From contig NC_073691.1 of the NCBI RefSeq assembly GCF_029784155.1, positions 138,441,433 to 138,505,432 of the forward strand: 64,000 nucleotides of DNA, in the 5' to 3' direction. Source of the DNA: Uranotaenia lowii. Its lineage: Eukaryota > Arthropoda > Insecta > Diptera > Culicidae. The position numbers and the translations under genes were made by a program. Position 1 is the stretch's first letter, and each line of letters begins with the position of its first letter. Below the pieces are notes generated by a model that saw only the letters and a program-made list of their open reading frames with translations, made no database searches and was not told where the DNA came from. This document shows, piece by piece, positions 22,719 through 34,009 of the stretch.

Positions 22719-24062
22719 TTTTGTCATTTTTGTCATTTTTGTCATTTTTGTCATTTTTGTCATTTTTGTCATTTTTGTCATTTTTGTCATTTTTTGTCAT
22801 TTTTGTCATTTTTGTCATTTTTGTCATTTTTGTCATTTTTGTCATTTTTGTCATTTTTGTCATTTTTGTCATTTTTGTCATTTTTGTCATTTTTGTCATT
22901 TTTGTCATTTTTGTCATTTTTGTCATTTTTGTCATTTTTGTCATTTTTGTCATTTTTGTCATTTTTGTCATTTTTGTCATTTTTGTCATTTTTGTCATTT
23001 TTGTCATTTTTGTCATTTTTGTCATTTTTGTCATTTTTATCATTTTTGTCATTTTTGTCATTTTTGTCATTTTTGTCATTTTTGTCATTTTTGTCATTTT
23101 TGTCATTTTTGTCATTTTTGTCATTTTTGTCATTTTTGTCATTTTTGTCATTTTTGTCATTTTTGTCATTTTTGTCATTTTTGTCATTTTTGTCATTTTT
23201 GTCATTTTTGTCATTTTTGTCATTTTTGTCATTTTTGTCATTTTTGTCATTTTTGTCATTTTTGTCATTTTTGTCATTTTTGTCATTTTTGTCATTTTTG
23301 TCATTTTTGTCATTTTTGTCATTTTTGTCATTTTTGTCATTTTTGTCATTTTTGTCATTTTTGTCATTTTTGTCATTTTTGTCATTTTTGTCATTTTTGT
23401 CATTTTTGTCATTTTTGTCATTTTTGTCATTTTTGTCATTTTTGTCATTTTTGTCATTTTTGTCATTTTTGTCATTTTTGTCATTTTTGTCATTTTTGTC
23501 ATTTTTGTCATTTTTGTCATTTTTGTCATTTTTGTCATTTTTGTCATTTTTGTCATTTTTGTCATTTTTGTCATTTTTGTCATTTTTGTCATTTTTGTCA
23601 TTTTTGTCATTTTTGTCATTTTTGTCATTTTTGTCATTTTTGTCATTTTTGTCATTTTTGTCATTTTTGTCATTTTTGTCATTTTTGTCATTTTTGTCAT
23701 TTTTGTCATTTTTGTCATTTTTGTCATTTTTGTCATTTTTGTCATTTTTGTCATTTTTGTCATTTTTGTCATTTTTGTCATTTTTGTCATTTTTGTCATT
23801 TTTGTCATTTTTGTCATTTTTGTCATTTTTGTCATTTTTGTCATTTTTGTTATTTTTGTCATTTTTGTCATTTTTGTCATTTTTGTTATTTTTGTCATTT
23901 TTGTCATTTTTGTTATTTTTGTCATTTTTGTCATTTTTGTTATTTTTGTCATTTTTGTCATTTTTGTCATTTTTGTCATTTTTGTCATTTTTGTCATTTT
24001 TGTCATTTTTGTCATTTTGGTCATTTTGGTCATTTTGGTCATTTTTGTCATTTTTGTCATTT
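22719..24062. repeat. 9-bp satellite (TTTTTGTCA)n, about 149 copies
   Basis: A near-perfect tandem array of TTTTTGTCA covering about 1.34 kb. Because the period is a multiple of three, five of the six frames stay open for about 480-505 codons; these are artefacts, not proteins. Variants are rare and clustered. There is one length variant near 22789, one TTTTTATCA near 23037, and a run of TTTTTGTTA units between about 23850 and 23945 spaced mostly 27 bp apart (a three-unit higher-order repeat). Three successive TTTTGGTCA units lie near 24017-24040. Uniformity in the middle and variants near one end fit unequal crossover or slippage. Confidence 0.97.
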
Positions 24063-24300
24063 GCATTTATATTTATTTTGTATTTTTTATCTTATTTGTC
24101 AATTCTGTGAATTTATCGATTTTTTATCGGTTTTGCCTATTTTGTCAACTATTGTAGTATTGTTTTACAATTTCAATGTTTGAAATTTCAATTTTTGACA
24201 AAATTTAAAACTTAACTGAATTGACAAAAATGTAAAAACGACGACATTGAAATTATTGACAAAATTTTCAAAATTTACATAGGTTATAATCAAAATTTAA
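24063..24300. repeat. Decayed flank with inverted TTGACAAAA units
   Basis: After the array the strand bias flips. Past 24180 the plus strand carries TTTTTGACAAAATTT, TTGACAAAAATG and TTGACAAAATTTT, inverted relative to the TTTTGTCA array. This matches the two-armed layout of the element near 59.4-60.9 kb. Confidence 0.6.
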
Positions 24301-27300
24301 AAAAATATTGTTATTTCGATCAATTATTGGACTTTTCCTTTCCGAATCGTATATTTCTCCGGTGATTGTGATTTCACCCAATTATACTTTCAATAAAAAA
24401 AAACCTACCAAATTTTCTAGGGTACTTTCATAACCGTGAAAATCAAAAACCCCAACTGTATGGCAGATTACTTTCTGCCATCCATGTTTGCTCTGCCTAG
24501 TGAACCTATAAATAATCCAAAACATCTCTCTACAAGAAAATCTTACCCATATTCCTAGATAAAGTTTTTCGGTAGGTATTGATTTGTGGATGGGTTTGGT
24601 TTTCTTGTGTGTTTCCTCAGGAATCGATATAACTTTTGCCGGAACCAATAAGGATGTAGAAGCTTGGTACATATGAGCACGAATATGTTGAACCAAACAA
24701 GTGATCCATCGCTTTATTATCGGTTTCTGGCGAAGTAATCTAACATAAGCTCCTCTCGAGACCGAATAATGGAATATTGGTATGTAGGTACCTCATTGTG
24801 AACGATGTTCCTGGCGCAAGAGTTTCGAGAATGTTTCGTACAGAAGGGAAATCGGGAAAATCCATGCCAGCCAGACTGCCATCGCTTCAAGCACTTTCAA
24901 TTAGTTGAGATATCGAAATTGATAACGAGGTTATCAGCTTTGTTTGTTCCAGTTCCAGCTCTCTATGCTTTTCTAGGCGCCGTACACACAAAGTTTAAGA
25001 ATGGTTAAATTTTTTACATCATAGGTAATCAGTCAAAGCTCTTCGACCTTTGAAGATTTTAAGTATGTTATTTTTATGTTTCAAACTTTTAACTTATTTT
25101 GAATCTTATCACACCGCCCTTCTCCTATGTTATATTTGGTTCAACAGAACCTACTATTTCTTCATGAAGCATCGTTCGCAAACATCTTAACCATACAGCT
25201 TGTTTACTTCGAGTGGGGTTTTAATTTGAGGCAACATTTCCGCCATCGAAATGATTCTATCGAAATTTGATTAGCTATATGCGAAACTAAGTACTGAATC
25301 GATTTTGGGTAGATTAAATTGGATTTCGTTTTCTTTATTGATGTTTCTAGCTTTGGAAATATCTTTATCATTTCAAAAGTATTTTTGGAAACATTTATAA
25401 CAATCAAAAAAGTCAATATCAATGGAAAAAAACATTACTTAAATGTGCCTAAGGTTGTGACTTTTGGGCAGTGACCTCTGTTTTGAGTTTAACCGGAAAT
25501 TACCTGAAGTGACGTGAAACCCCTGAAAAAAATATTTGAATAAAAAGTCTTAACCAAAACAATCGAAAATTGTAGTCCGACGTTTCCTTAAAATCCAGAA
25601 AGGTGGTTTTTTGCACTTATCTTATAGTTATGTCGAATTCGCACTAATAGCTCTCTGGAGCCACTTGCAATCATCAGGATACCGAAATCACAAACAACTA
25701 AATCTGTATTGAATTTTGTGAAAGATACTTTCAACAATCACTGAATTTAGGAAAATGCTATTAGTAATCAGCCATTTAGACATTGTATATGGTTGTAAAT
25801 TTTCAATTTCACACGAGTTTTTTTTTAAATTAAAAAAAAATGCATTCATTTACTCAGTACATTTGAACTATCAACCCGAAAATAAAATAAATCTTTAATA
25901 TCTTGCGACCTTGAATGATCACTTTCAATGAACCAACAACATAAATGGTTTTATCGTTTCTAAAAAACATGCACCAGATCATGAAGTTAACTTTTACTTA
26001 TACCACGAATGAAAGTTGGAATATTTCCATCAACTTTCCTCGAAGTCGAAAATAAATTCGTTACCCTAATCAAACCAATTTTGATAAATCCAGAAAAAGA
26101 AAGGATAAATGGCACGGAGGCTTCTATGTTTATTTCCATCATACATACAACATTAGTTGGTATGCGCCATGCATCCGCTTCCGGTAGGCAAACTTGAATG
26201 TTTGGGATAATATTTTGATGGTTGAATTAAGTATTGATCCTTTATTTTTCGTGTTCTTCTATCAAAGGAACATCTTTTGGTCATTACGAAAGAAAAAAGG
26301 ACTGATCCCTCAAGCGATTCATAAAGAGGCTGGATAAATCAAGACAGGTCTTCACATTTCATTGATTCATGTAAACAAGAATGTCGCCTATTTGATGAAG
26401 ATAAGTCGATTGTAACATATTGGGAAATCGATATTTTAATTTATTGAAATTTTTTTCTAAGCACTGTAATGTATGGTATCTGTTCAAACTTACAAAAATT
26501 AATAAAATGAACTATAATTCGATAAAAACTTCAAAAACTATACGACGACCTCTTTTGTTTCGAAGAACTTAGCAGTTCGGAAAAAATTTCTTTATTTTTT
26601 AAAAATTCAAACATATGCATACGAACACGCACTCGCATTTGAACCTCAATTTGATGAACCTCAAATAACCAAAATAATGTTGATGAAAGAATCACAATTA
26701 TAAAAATTGGGCAGCAATTTACGAAGAATGCCATATGTAAGGGGGAAACTATCAAAAATTGGGTTCCTGTCTCATGTCAAGCCGTGTTTTTCATATTTCA
26801 ATTTCCAAAGCATAGACCACCTACAAAAGATAGACGAGTCGTGCTTTGAAAGGACAGTATCGAATATGGTGGAACATTTATCTACTAAGTCGCCTCTTCT
26901 AGTATCTCCAGACAGTATGGATTCGTATCCGGCTGTTATCACTGTTGACGAGGGAGAATTAAATAAATGTCACCCATCACAATACGGCAACTTGCCAACC
27001 GCCCAAACACATACACACACACACACACACTTGAGGTCCACATCTCCACCAACACATTCAGCAAGTGATACGGAACATAACAACTGGCGATCCTGTCGCT
27101 CTGTGTCTCTCTTGATGTGTCCGAAAAGTTGGCTGATTCTTTCCCGCACGAAGAAGCAACCGAACGATGGAAAAACATCGACCGGACATGGCAAATCTCT
27201 AGCACGTTTGTCAAAAACGTTTTCCCTTTTCATCGTTCAGATTAATACCTTCTGATGGCTGTCGGAGAGCATTTGTCGAGCCATCATCCGATTCGGAGCA

Positions 27301-27588
27301 ACACATGTTGGTTGTTGGTGGACAGTTTTTTCTCCGTTGCTTAGCCGTCAGCAGCCGGGGACCAATGAATTGCACGGTGAATTTCATTGGAGCAGATTTA
27401 AAAAAAAATAAGATTTTCGATTACGAAATTATAAGAACTCACGCTATTTTGACGCCAATATTCATTGTTGATTGTTTATGAAAACCAATCTGTAATTTCA
27501 AATTATTGATAAAGCATATGTCAAATTTCATTAAATAGACAATTCAGAACGATATTCCAGAGGAATTTTTGTAGAAATATTAGCAAAT
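24301..27588. other. AT-rich intergenic stretch
   Basis: No supported gene. A plus-strand frame of 182 codons at 26707-27255 crosses an (AC)n run (27012-27030), carries no domain I recognise and has no clear splice context; I regard it as chance, with low certainty. A CTCTCTGGAGCCACT word at 25651-25665 recurs near 58 kb. Confidence 0.4.
27012..27030. repeat. (AC)n microsatellite
   Basis: About nine dinucleotide units. Confidence 0.9.
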
Positions 27589-29857
27589 TTACTCCCCAAC
27601 TCCAAACATTTTAACTTCGTCGCGACACATTTCAATCACAATATTTTCAGCGTTCAAATTTTGAAGTTGTTGACACCTTGGAATGAACCTGGGGCAGACA
27701 AAGAGAGCGATCATTTTCTGCCGTTTCCTCCGTATATACGCATTCCGGACAGTAAGGCGAGCTGATAAGCTTAAACCGATGAAGGTATTGCTTAAAGCAC
27801 CCATGACTCGAAAGGAACTGCGTCAGGTAGAAGTTGACCTCTCCATACATCCGATTAATCTAGTGTGAAAGCCGCGGAATTAGCCTATGCGTCCATCTTG
27901 CGTTGTTCGATGCGTCCCATCGCTCCTGCCACTTGAGCATTGACGCTGCTTGTTGAACTTCACGCACTCCTATAACAGATCTTGCTTTGTAACACTCCAT
28001 ATCCTCCGCCAAAGTTCTGTCGATGGGAATCGTGCCCGCGATGACAAAAGCTGCATCTGCTGATACGGTCCTGTATGCACAGGAAACTCGCATGGCTGTC
28101 AGTCGATGTGGGCTCCGTAATTTGGTTCTGTTGCGTTCTACCTCTATCGCGCCGCTCCTCCGTATCGTAATTTCGACAGTGCTACGCTCGCAAGGAGACG
28201 TCTCTTACAACGCTTTTGGCCATGGCAGTTCGGCATAATCCAGGCCAATGAATCGATGACTTTCGATGCACTTTCACAACAGTATTAGTTATGTGCACCA
28301 AAACTTAAGCGACTGTCGACCATTAATACAAGGTATTTCAGCTGCTGTTTCGAAGATGTCGTGTGCCCTCCAACAGTAATCTCCATGTGCGGCACAACTC
28401 TTTTATTGGTCACGAGCAGAACTTCGGTTTAATGGTGAGCTATTTCAAGCTTAACTCCCTCCATTCAGATGCCAACCCTTTCTGCGGACACCGTTGCAAG
28501 GTCTTCTACCTCCTCGATTGTTTCGCCGGTGATCATGAGCACGATATCGTCATCAAATCCGACTATCTGCACGCCTGGTGGTAGTTTCAGCGTTGACACC
28601 ACATGACATTCCAAAGCCCAGGTCCGAGTATGGAACACTGTGGAACACCCGCTGTTAGGGCAGAAAGTCGTAACCCAGTTTCGGTATCGTTCGTCAGGAC
28701 TCGATTTTCGAAGAAGCTTCCTATTATCCTGCAGAGTGTATTGGGAATACGCATCATGTGAAGCGCTTTGGCAATCGCTTCCCAGCTGGCATTGTTGAAG
28801 GCATTCTTAATGCCGATTGTCGCAATGGCACAGTGGCGAACATCTGTCCGCTTCTTTTTATATTGTCACCGTTCGGATGGCATCCACCCTAGATCTCCCT
28901 TTCCGAAAACCGACAGACCACTTTCGCCAACTGTGTTGATAATAAGTCTAGTAAATATTATCCTCTTCAGTAGCTTACCAAGGGTGTCCAGCAGACAAAT
29001 GGATCTGTATAATGATGTATGCTCTAGGAGTTTCCCAGGTTTCGGTAGTAGTACCAACTTCACCGCAAGTTTCTTAGCGATAGCCAGAAGTTCCTCATTC
29101 GTTACTGGCTCGATGTCGTGGGCATCCGCGTCGTACGGGGTAAGTGACCATTTCGTCGGACCATGCTGCGGGAAAAGATGTGCAATGATCTCTCTCGGTT
29201 TTTCCGTGCACTTTCCGGTCGGCGCAACTCTATAGGCTTGGCCCCATGGACTATCATCTAGGCGCTGGCATAGCGCTCTGTAGCAGTGCCACCGCTTAAG
29301 TGCCACCCTGGCTGCTCGGTAATCGGCACCTCTCGTTTCTCTATCCGCTTCGTTTCTCGTCCGTTGAGCTAAGCTGAGTAAGCTGGTCGTCGCCACCATT
29401 TCGGTGTATTCCTTCTGGGCATGGTCATGTTGCACACCGCTACCATCATTTTCGTCAGCCGCTCAGCATTATGGACCTGCGATGCTTCCTGCATGTTAAC
29501 AGCTTCGGTGCACACTTCCTTATCGAAAACTTTGGTCTTCCATCTCTGCTTATGGTCTGGCAGTTGCCTTATTGCCACCGAATTTCGGTCTCCTACGCTG
29601 TAACGTATCGCCTGGTGTTCGCTGTGCGTATAATCGTCACACACTCTTCAATTAATGTCAGTTTTTAATGATGAGCTCGCAAATTTGATATCTATCACTG
29701 ACGTTCTGTCTGGTATTCCATGCTTATGATAGATGCTGAGAGATCCAGTGTTGCACATCTCAACCTCCAGTCTCGCGAAGGATTCTAGCAGACTGTGGCC
29801 TCCAGGGGTTGTTGCACCTACTACCGCGGTTAATTGCCCAAGCGTTGAAGCCTAGCC
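27589..29857 (-). pseudogene. R1-clade ORF2, second copy, heavily decayed
   Basis: Minus strand, reading from high to low coordinates. The end of the APE endonuclease comes first (FNAWAINRG, then after a frame change GHSLLESFARLEVEMCNTGS, DRTSVIDIKF and SEHQAIRYS, the last being the usual SDH motif with D changed to E). Next are VLLPKPGK and SLYRSICLLDTLGKLL of the RT, with a deletion of the NKAPGPDGIP region. The catalytic box reads VGFDDDIVLM near 28540-28560 in place of FADD. Then come VDSRLSFGAH, RVSCAYRTVSADAAFVIAG and the zinc-binding CPECVYTEETAE. Stops and frameshifts are throughout and the 3' end is cut off near 27590. It resembles the copy at 3195-5055 but is a different, older subfamily. 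Inactive. Confidence 0.85.
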
Positions 29858-29991
29858 TAGGAAATCCAAACCGTTGACGAGAACCTTAATTGGAACGAAA
29901 TGAAGACGCTGGCCTCAGACCGTCAACAATGGTGGTCTTTTATCACGGCCCGGACAATCGACGCAGGACCAATAAGTAAGTAAGTAAGATC
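29858..29991 (+). pseudogene. 3' end of another LINE with (TAAG)n tail
   Basis: The plus strand reads NWNEMKTLASDRQQWWSFIT...GPISK then stop. This is the W...A.DR..W....-type C-terminal tail common to many non-LTR ORF2 proteins. The stop codon merges into a TAAG repeat at 29977-29991, typical of a LINE microsatellite tail. It abuts the endonuclease end of the minus-strand R1 copy, so one has inserted next to or into the other. Confidence 0.6.
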
Positions 29992-30496
29992 TGCCAAGAC
30001 GAACTCAGAACATTAGGTTTGATTTTATCACACATTTCTTTCAACATTCTGCTTTGAAAGTTATCATTGATACCGATGAATGATTCGATCTTGATTGGAA
30101 CTTGAAGAACTTTCCGTTGAATAATGTTTGTTTCTAAATACACGATGCTTGGAGTAGAGTACATTGAACAGTAATTCAGCAGTTCTGTAAGAAAGTTGGT
30201 GTGACTTTTAAAAATGACTTGATCGCGGAAACTACGAACCTCCTGACTGATTTCTGTAAAGAAAAGTTCACACTGCAATCACACTGTTTCAAGATGTGTA
30301 GGAGAGCCTCAATTATGGTTGAAGGAATCTTAAAAAAAGAATCTAGAGCTTATTTGCTTCATTTATAATTGGAACAAACTTTTGCTTTTGCTGGTGGACG
30401 GATTTGGAAGTTCTTGGCACCCACGTGTCGGGATTTTTTCAGCTTCACATAATTTTCGACAATACGTAAATTGACTGTACTTTGTACACAATCAAC
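29992..30496. other. Spacer before the mariner copy
   Basis: AT-rich. The last part should be the 5' UTR and terminal repeat of the mariner element that starts translating at 30497, but no clear inverted repeat end was found. A 111-codon minus-strand frame at 29943-30278 has no recognised motif. Confidence 0.35.
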
Positions 30497-30575
30497 ATGA
30501 AAGCCAAAAGAAAGGAAAATATTCTGCACAGTTATTTGGAAAATCCAATGTGGTCTCCGTCTAGTCTAGCTAAAC

Positions 30576-31949
30576 TAAGGTTGCCAGATTGCCCAGTTTT
30601 ATCCGGGTTTGCTCGGATAGTTAATGAAAAATTTGAGCAAAGTCCGGTCCGGCCCGGTTGCCCGAATTTAATTGGAAAAGCCCGGATTTTGCCCGTGATT
30701 ATTCTCATTCTCGTTGTCAAATCGAGCTAAAAAAGAAACAAATAGTATGGGAGAGTGGGGAATCATGGGCCACTTTTTTTCGTTGTTCCATAACTTCTTT
30801 ATTATAAAAGATAAATTGAAAAAAAAATAGATGGTTTTATGCATTTTCAAGGTATCATAAGGTTTTTTTTTTTTAATTTTTAATAATAAGATACTTTCCC
30901 CAAATTCTGACTGTTTGAAAAAAAGCTATATTTTTTGGATTTTGAAAAATGGTGGGGAATCGTGGGCCACCAGATCCAAATTGACCAAATAACATGCAGA
31001 GTTTGTGAGTTGATTCAAAACTGTGATTTCCTAATTCATTTCGTTATTTTAAAGCATTTTCAGATGATAAAATGAAAAAGAGAGCGGTGTATGATCGCAT
31101 AGATTCCAAAACCTCGCTCGCGAACGTTTTGGCAAAATTTCTTATATAGGATGGACAAAATATTTTTCATAACTCTTCATTTGGTATAAGAAAACTTCAC
31201 AGATTGGTAAAAATTATATCAAGTTCTGAATGTGTATAAAAACATAAAAATATAGGTGATTCAAGATGTGTGGCCCTCGATTCCCCACAAGCTATGATTT
31301 GCAAATTGGTTGCGTCTGTGTGACTTATTGTTGTTTCATCAAAAATTCCTTTTCCATGTGAAAGATCATGACAAAACTAAGATTATAAGCGTATGAGCAT
31401 ATTTTTGTTTTGCACTTTAGGTTCTCCGTCGATGAAATTAGCGGGTGGTTTTTTAATTATGTAAGTAAATTTTTCTAACTTTTTTTAGCTTGATAAATAA
31501 CAGAAGTAAATGATGCGCTTTTCAGTCAACAACATATAGGAATATATGCTCATGCAATGTGACGACGATGACAGTTGGTTTGAGATTTTTATCTCAACAC
31601 ACATCTGAGATATTAAAAGTGGCCCACGTTTCCTCATGGCCCACGATACCCCACTCTCCCCTATTGAATTATTTGAGCAAGTTTCATAAAAATAATCATG
31701 AAAAATGTTTTGAAAGCCTAAAATACGTTTAAAAATCTGCTGATAAATTTTTATGAAAAAAAAATAATTTCCAAGTTTTTTTTTATTTTTGATGGGTAAT
31801 TCCTAGGTTTTGACCAAATTCGACCGGATATTGCCCGGATTTTAGTCGACAATTTTGAAATCACATGCCCGGATTTTGGCGGGTTTTTAGATAAAATAGC
31901 CTGGATTTGTCCAGCCCAGATGCGTAATAAAGAAATTCTGGCAACCATA
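30576..31949. mobile_element. MITE B, hAT-type, itself carrying MITE C
   Basis: Ends are TAAGGTTGCCAGATTGCCC on the left and CTGGCAACCATA on the right, inverted. It is flanked by AGCTAAAC (30568-30575) and ACCTAAAC (31950-31957), an 8-bp target duplication with one mismatch. Removing the insert and one copy rejoins the mariner frame as A-K-Q-L-K-L-P. The left 110 bp match the reverse-complemented right end of MITE A. The interior from 30749 to 31661 is a later insertion, so the original size was about 460 bp, close to MITE A. Confidence 0.85.
30749..31661. mobile_element. MITE C with GGGAGAGTGGGG ends
   Basis: A 913-bp element with inverted ends GGGAGAGTGGGGAATCATGG on the left and the matching CCACGATACCCCACTCTCCC on the right, with TAT on both outer sides as a possible target duplication. 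The interior repeats GGGGAATCGTGGGCCACC (near 30955) and the inverted GTGTGGCCCTCGATTCCCCA (near 31267). No coding frame. A possible relative begins at 38306 (GGGGAAGGTAAGGGCATGAT). Confidence 0.8.
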
Positions 31950-32728
31950 ACCTAAACAGCTGAAATTGCCCAGAATTACCATATGGCTCGTTATCAAACG
32001 TTATAAAGAAACATTGACGACGATTCGGAAGCCTCATCGTCGGAGTGGAACTGTTGACCGGAAACTGCGTGGTTAGATTTTGAAGACGATTAAGAGGGAT
32101 TCCAATCTGTCGGACCGTGATTTGGCTAGAAAATTCGGTGCTGTCCATAGTATTTACCATGAGGAGAATTCGACTCCGGGAAGGAACCAAGTCCTATCTA
32201 AATAGCAAACAGCCAAATCGGACCACAAAACAGAACAGTGTGACCAAAATTTTTGCTCGGAAGGTATACGACCAGATACTGCCCAAGTTCGACGGGTGAA
32301 TTGGGCAAATCCCAGATCAAAGATTTTATTCGGAAACGGCTCGGGGGAAAATTCCAGCCAAATTCAAGATTGATTTTGCCGACAAATTTGAACAAAATTT
32401 ATGATTTGGCAGGGCATTTGCAGCTGTGGCAAAAAACGAAAGTTTTCGTTTCAAATAATACAATGACGTCGGAAATAAACCAAAAGGAGTGTCTCCAAAT
32501 ACGAATTTTTCCGTTCATTCGATCCCACGACCATCCCGTAATGTTTTGACAAAACTTGGCAATCTGGTCCTATTGATAAATACTGGGCAATCATGAAGAG
32601 GAGACTCAAGGCAAGAAAAATTTTGTCAAAAACATCTATCAGATGAAGACCTGGTGGAATAAGATAGCGAAAACGATGGACGAAGAAGGAGTGCGCCACC
32701 TAGTGAGCCGGGTTACAGGAAAAGTTTG

Positions 32729-32789
32729 AGAGTCCGTATTTGTTCCTTAAAGTACATTTGTATGAAAAAAGATCTGGAATTCAAAATAA
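32729..32789. other. Junction between two mariner copies
   Basis: Short AT-rich linker that probably holds the 3' end of copy a and the truncated left end of copy b. Confidence 0.4.
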
Positions 32790-33881
32790 ATAATTGAAAT
32801 ACAGGCAATTATTTCGTTCCAATTATATCTGAAGAAAACTTTAGATAACAAGAAAAACGTTTACGTGAATTTGCATTTTTCGTGTGGATATACTTGGACC
32901 ATCCCTGCGTGTTGGGAGGGTTCTTGTCCTTGAGAACCACCTGCACGTTGTTGGCGGCGTACCACTCTAAGGCCTTTTTACCGTGATGCAAGATGCCAAA
33001 TCCTGCCAAAACAGTACGGAACAACCGTGTATCTTCAGGAAAGGCAGCAGACGTTTATTCAAACACTCTTTCACGTAAATTTCTTGCTTGACAGTCCCGG
33101 AAGCTATGAACATGCTGCTTTTCAAGCCACAGGTACAGATAGCTTGCCAAACCAGATATTTCTTCGCGAACTTTGACAGTTTCATGTGCTTGAAAATATC
33201 TGCTACCTTCCCCCTTCCTTTTGCCGTATAAAACTCCTGCCCCGGAAGCTGCTCGTAGTCGGCTTTGACGTAGGTTTCGTCGTCCATTACCACGCAGTCA
33301 AACTTCGTCAGCTTCGTCGTGTACAGCCTCCGAGATCGCGGTTTGGCCGTCGTATTTTATTTATCATCGCGATTTGGCGTCACTACCTTCTTGTCAGTCG
33401 ATAGTCCGGATCGTTTTTTGGCTCGATGCACGGTTGTAGACGATACACCCAACTTATTTGCGGCATCTCGGAGAGAGAGGTTAGGGTTTCGCTTGAAACT
33501 ACCGGCAACTCTCTTTGTCGTCTCAGCGGCTTCCGGTTTTCGATTTCCCCCCGATCCAGACTTCCTGTCTGTCGACAAACGTTCCCCAAACACTTTAATT
33601 ATATTTGTAACGGTTGATTTGGCAACTTTTAGCGATTTTTCCAGCTTTGCGTGTGAGTAGCTCGGATTTTCGCGATGCGCGAGCAAAATTTTGATACGCT
33701 GCTCTTCTTCTTTGGACGGCATTTTGACAACTGAAGAGTGAATTCGAAAATCAAAATAGTAGCAACATTCTACACACACACACACACACACCTTCGAAAT
33801 GAAGGGTGTTCAGGTTTTTAAATGCAAAATTGAAAGAAATGCGTCAAGTTCATATTGATCAAATTTCGACCGTACCACCCT
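32790..33881 (-). pseudogene. Tc1/mariner transposase copy b, left-truncated
   Basis: Minus strand, ATG at 33722 (MPSKEEEQRIKILLAHRENP). Two helix-turn-helix units follow: KLEKSLKVAKSTVTNIIKVF and LSLRDAANKLGVSSTTVHRA. A TAA near 33357 stands where copy d at the end of the window has CAA (DDK-Q-NT), so it is a C-to-T nonsense change. Downstream come FDCVVMDDETYVKADYEQLP (first catalytic Asp) and VLFWQDLASC (second Asp). After NPPNT the frame is lost, so the third acidic residue is missing. The right terminal repeat, reverse-complemented, reads AGGGTGGTACGGTCGAAATT and ends at 33881 next to TTA. The left terminal repeat is absent. The (AC)n run at 33772-33791 lies between terminal repeat and ATG, as in copy d. 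Confidence 0.87.
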
Positions 33882-34009
33882 TTATATTCTTTAAAGACAG
33901 TTCCGAAAATTATAAAAACGCTTTCTTTCATAAATAAATGAAACAATGATTTTTTTTAAATATTTTTTTCTTAAACTTCCTACAACAAAGTTTTTTTTTG
34001 TTTGCAATG
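33882..34009. other. AT-rich linker
   Basis: No feature apart from a T10 run near 33991-34000 just before the target duplication of the next element. Confidence 0.4.

Larger units (their letters stand above)
30497..32728 (+). pseudogene. Tc1/mariner transposase copy a, split by a MITE
   Basis: The N-terminal helix-turn-helix starts at ATG 30497 (KRKENILHSYLENPMWSPSS, then LAK), is interrupted by MITE B at 30576-31949, and resumes at 31958 with QLKLPRITIWLVIKRYKETL. Further on, in shifting frames, come RDLARKFGAVHSIYH, a KQPNRTTKQNSV segment, the MIWQGICSCGKK-like segment near 32400, IFPFIRSHDHPVMF and a C-terminal end near 32728. Compared with the copy at 52591-53883 it lacks a readable first DDETYVK box and has stops in every domain. 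It was inactive before or after the MITE arrived. Neither terminal inverted repeat is evident. Confidence 0.8.

Noticed and set aside
22578..24066. CRISPR-like array
   Set aside because: Direct 9-bp repeats without spacers in a eukaryotic setting; it is a satellite.
22593..24183. Very long open frames (about 480-505 codons) on both strands
   Set aside because: They are translations of a 9-bp satellite; frame openness follows from the period, and the peptides are pure three-residue repeats.
26707..27255. 182-codon plus-strand frame
   Set aside because: Crosses an (AC)n microsatellite, has no recognised domain and no clear splice or start context; likely chance.
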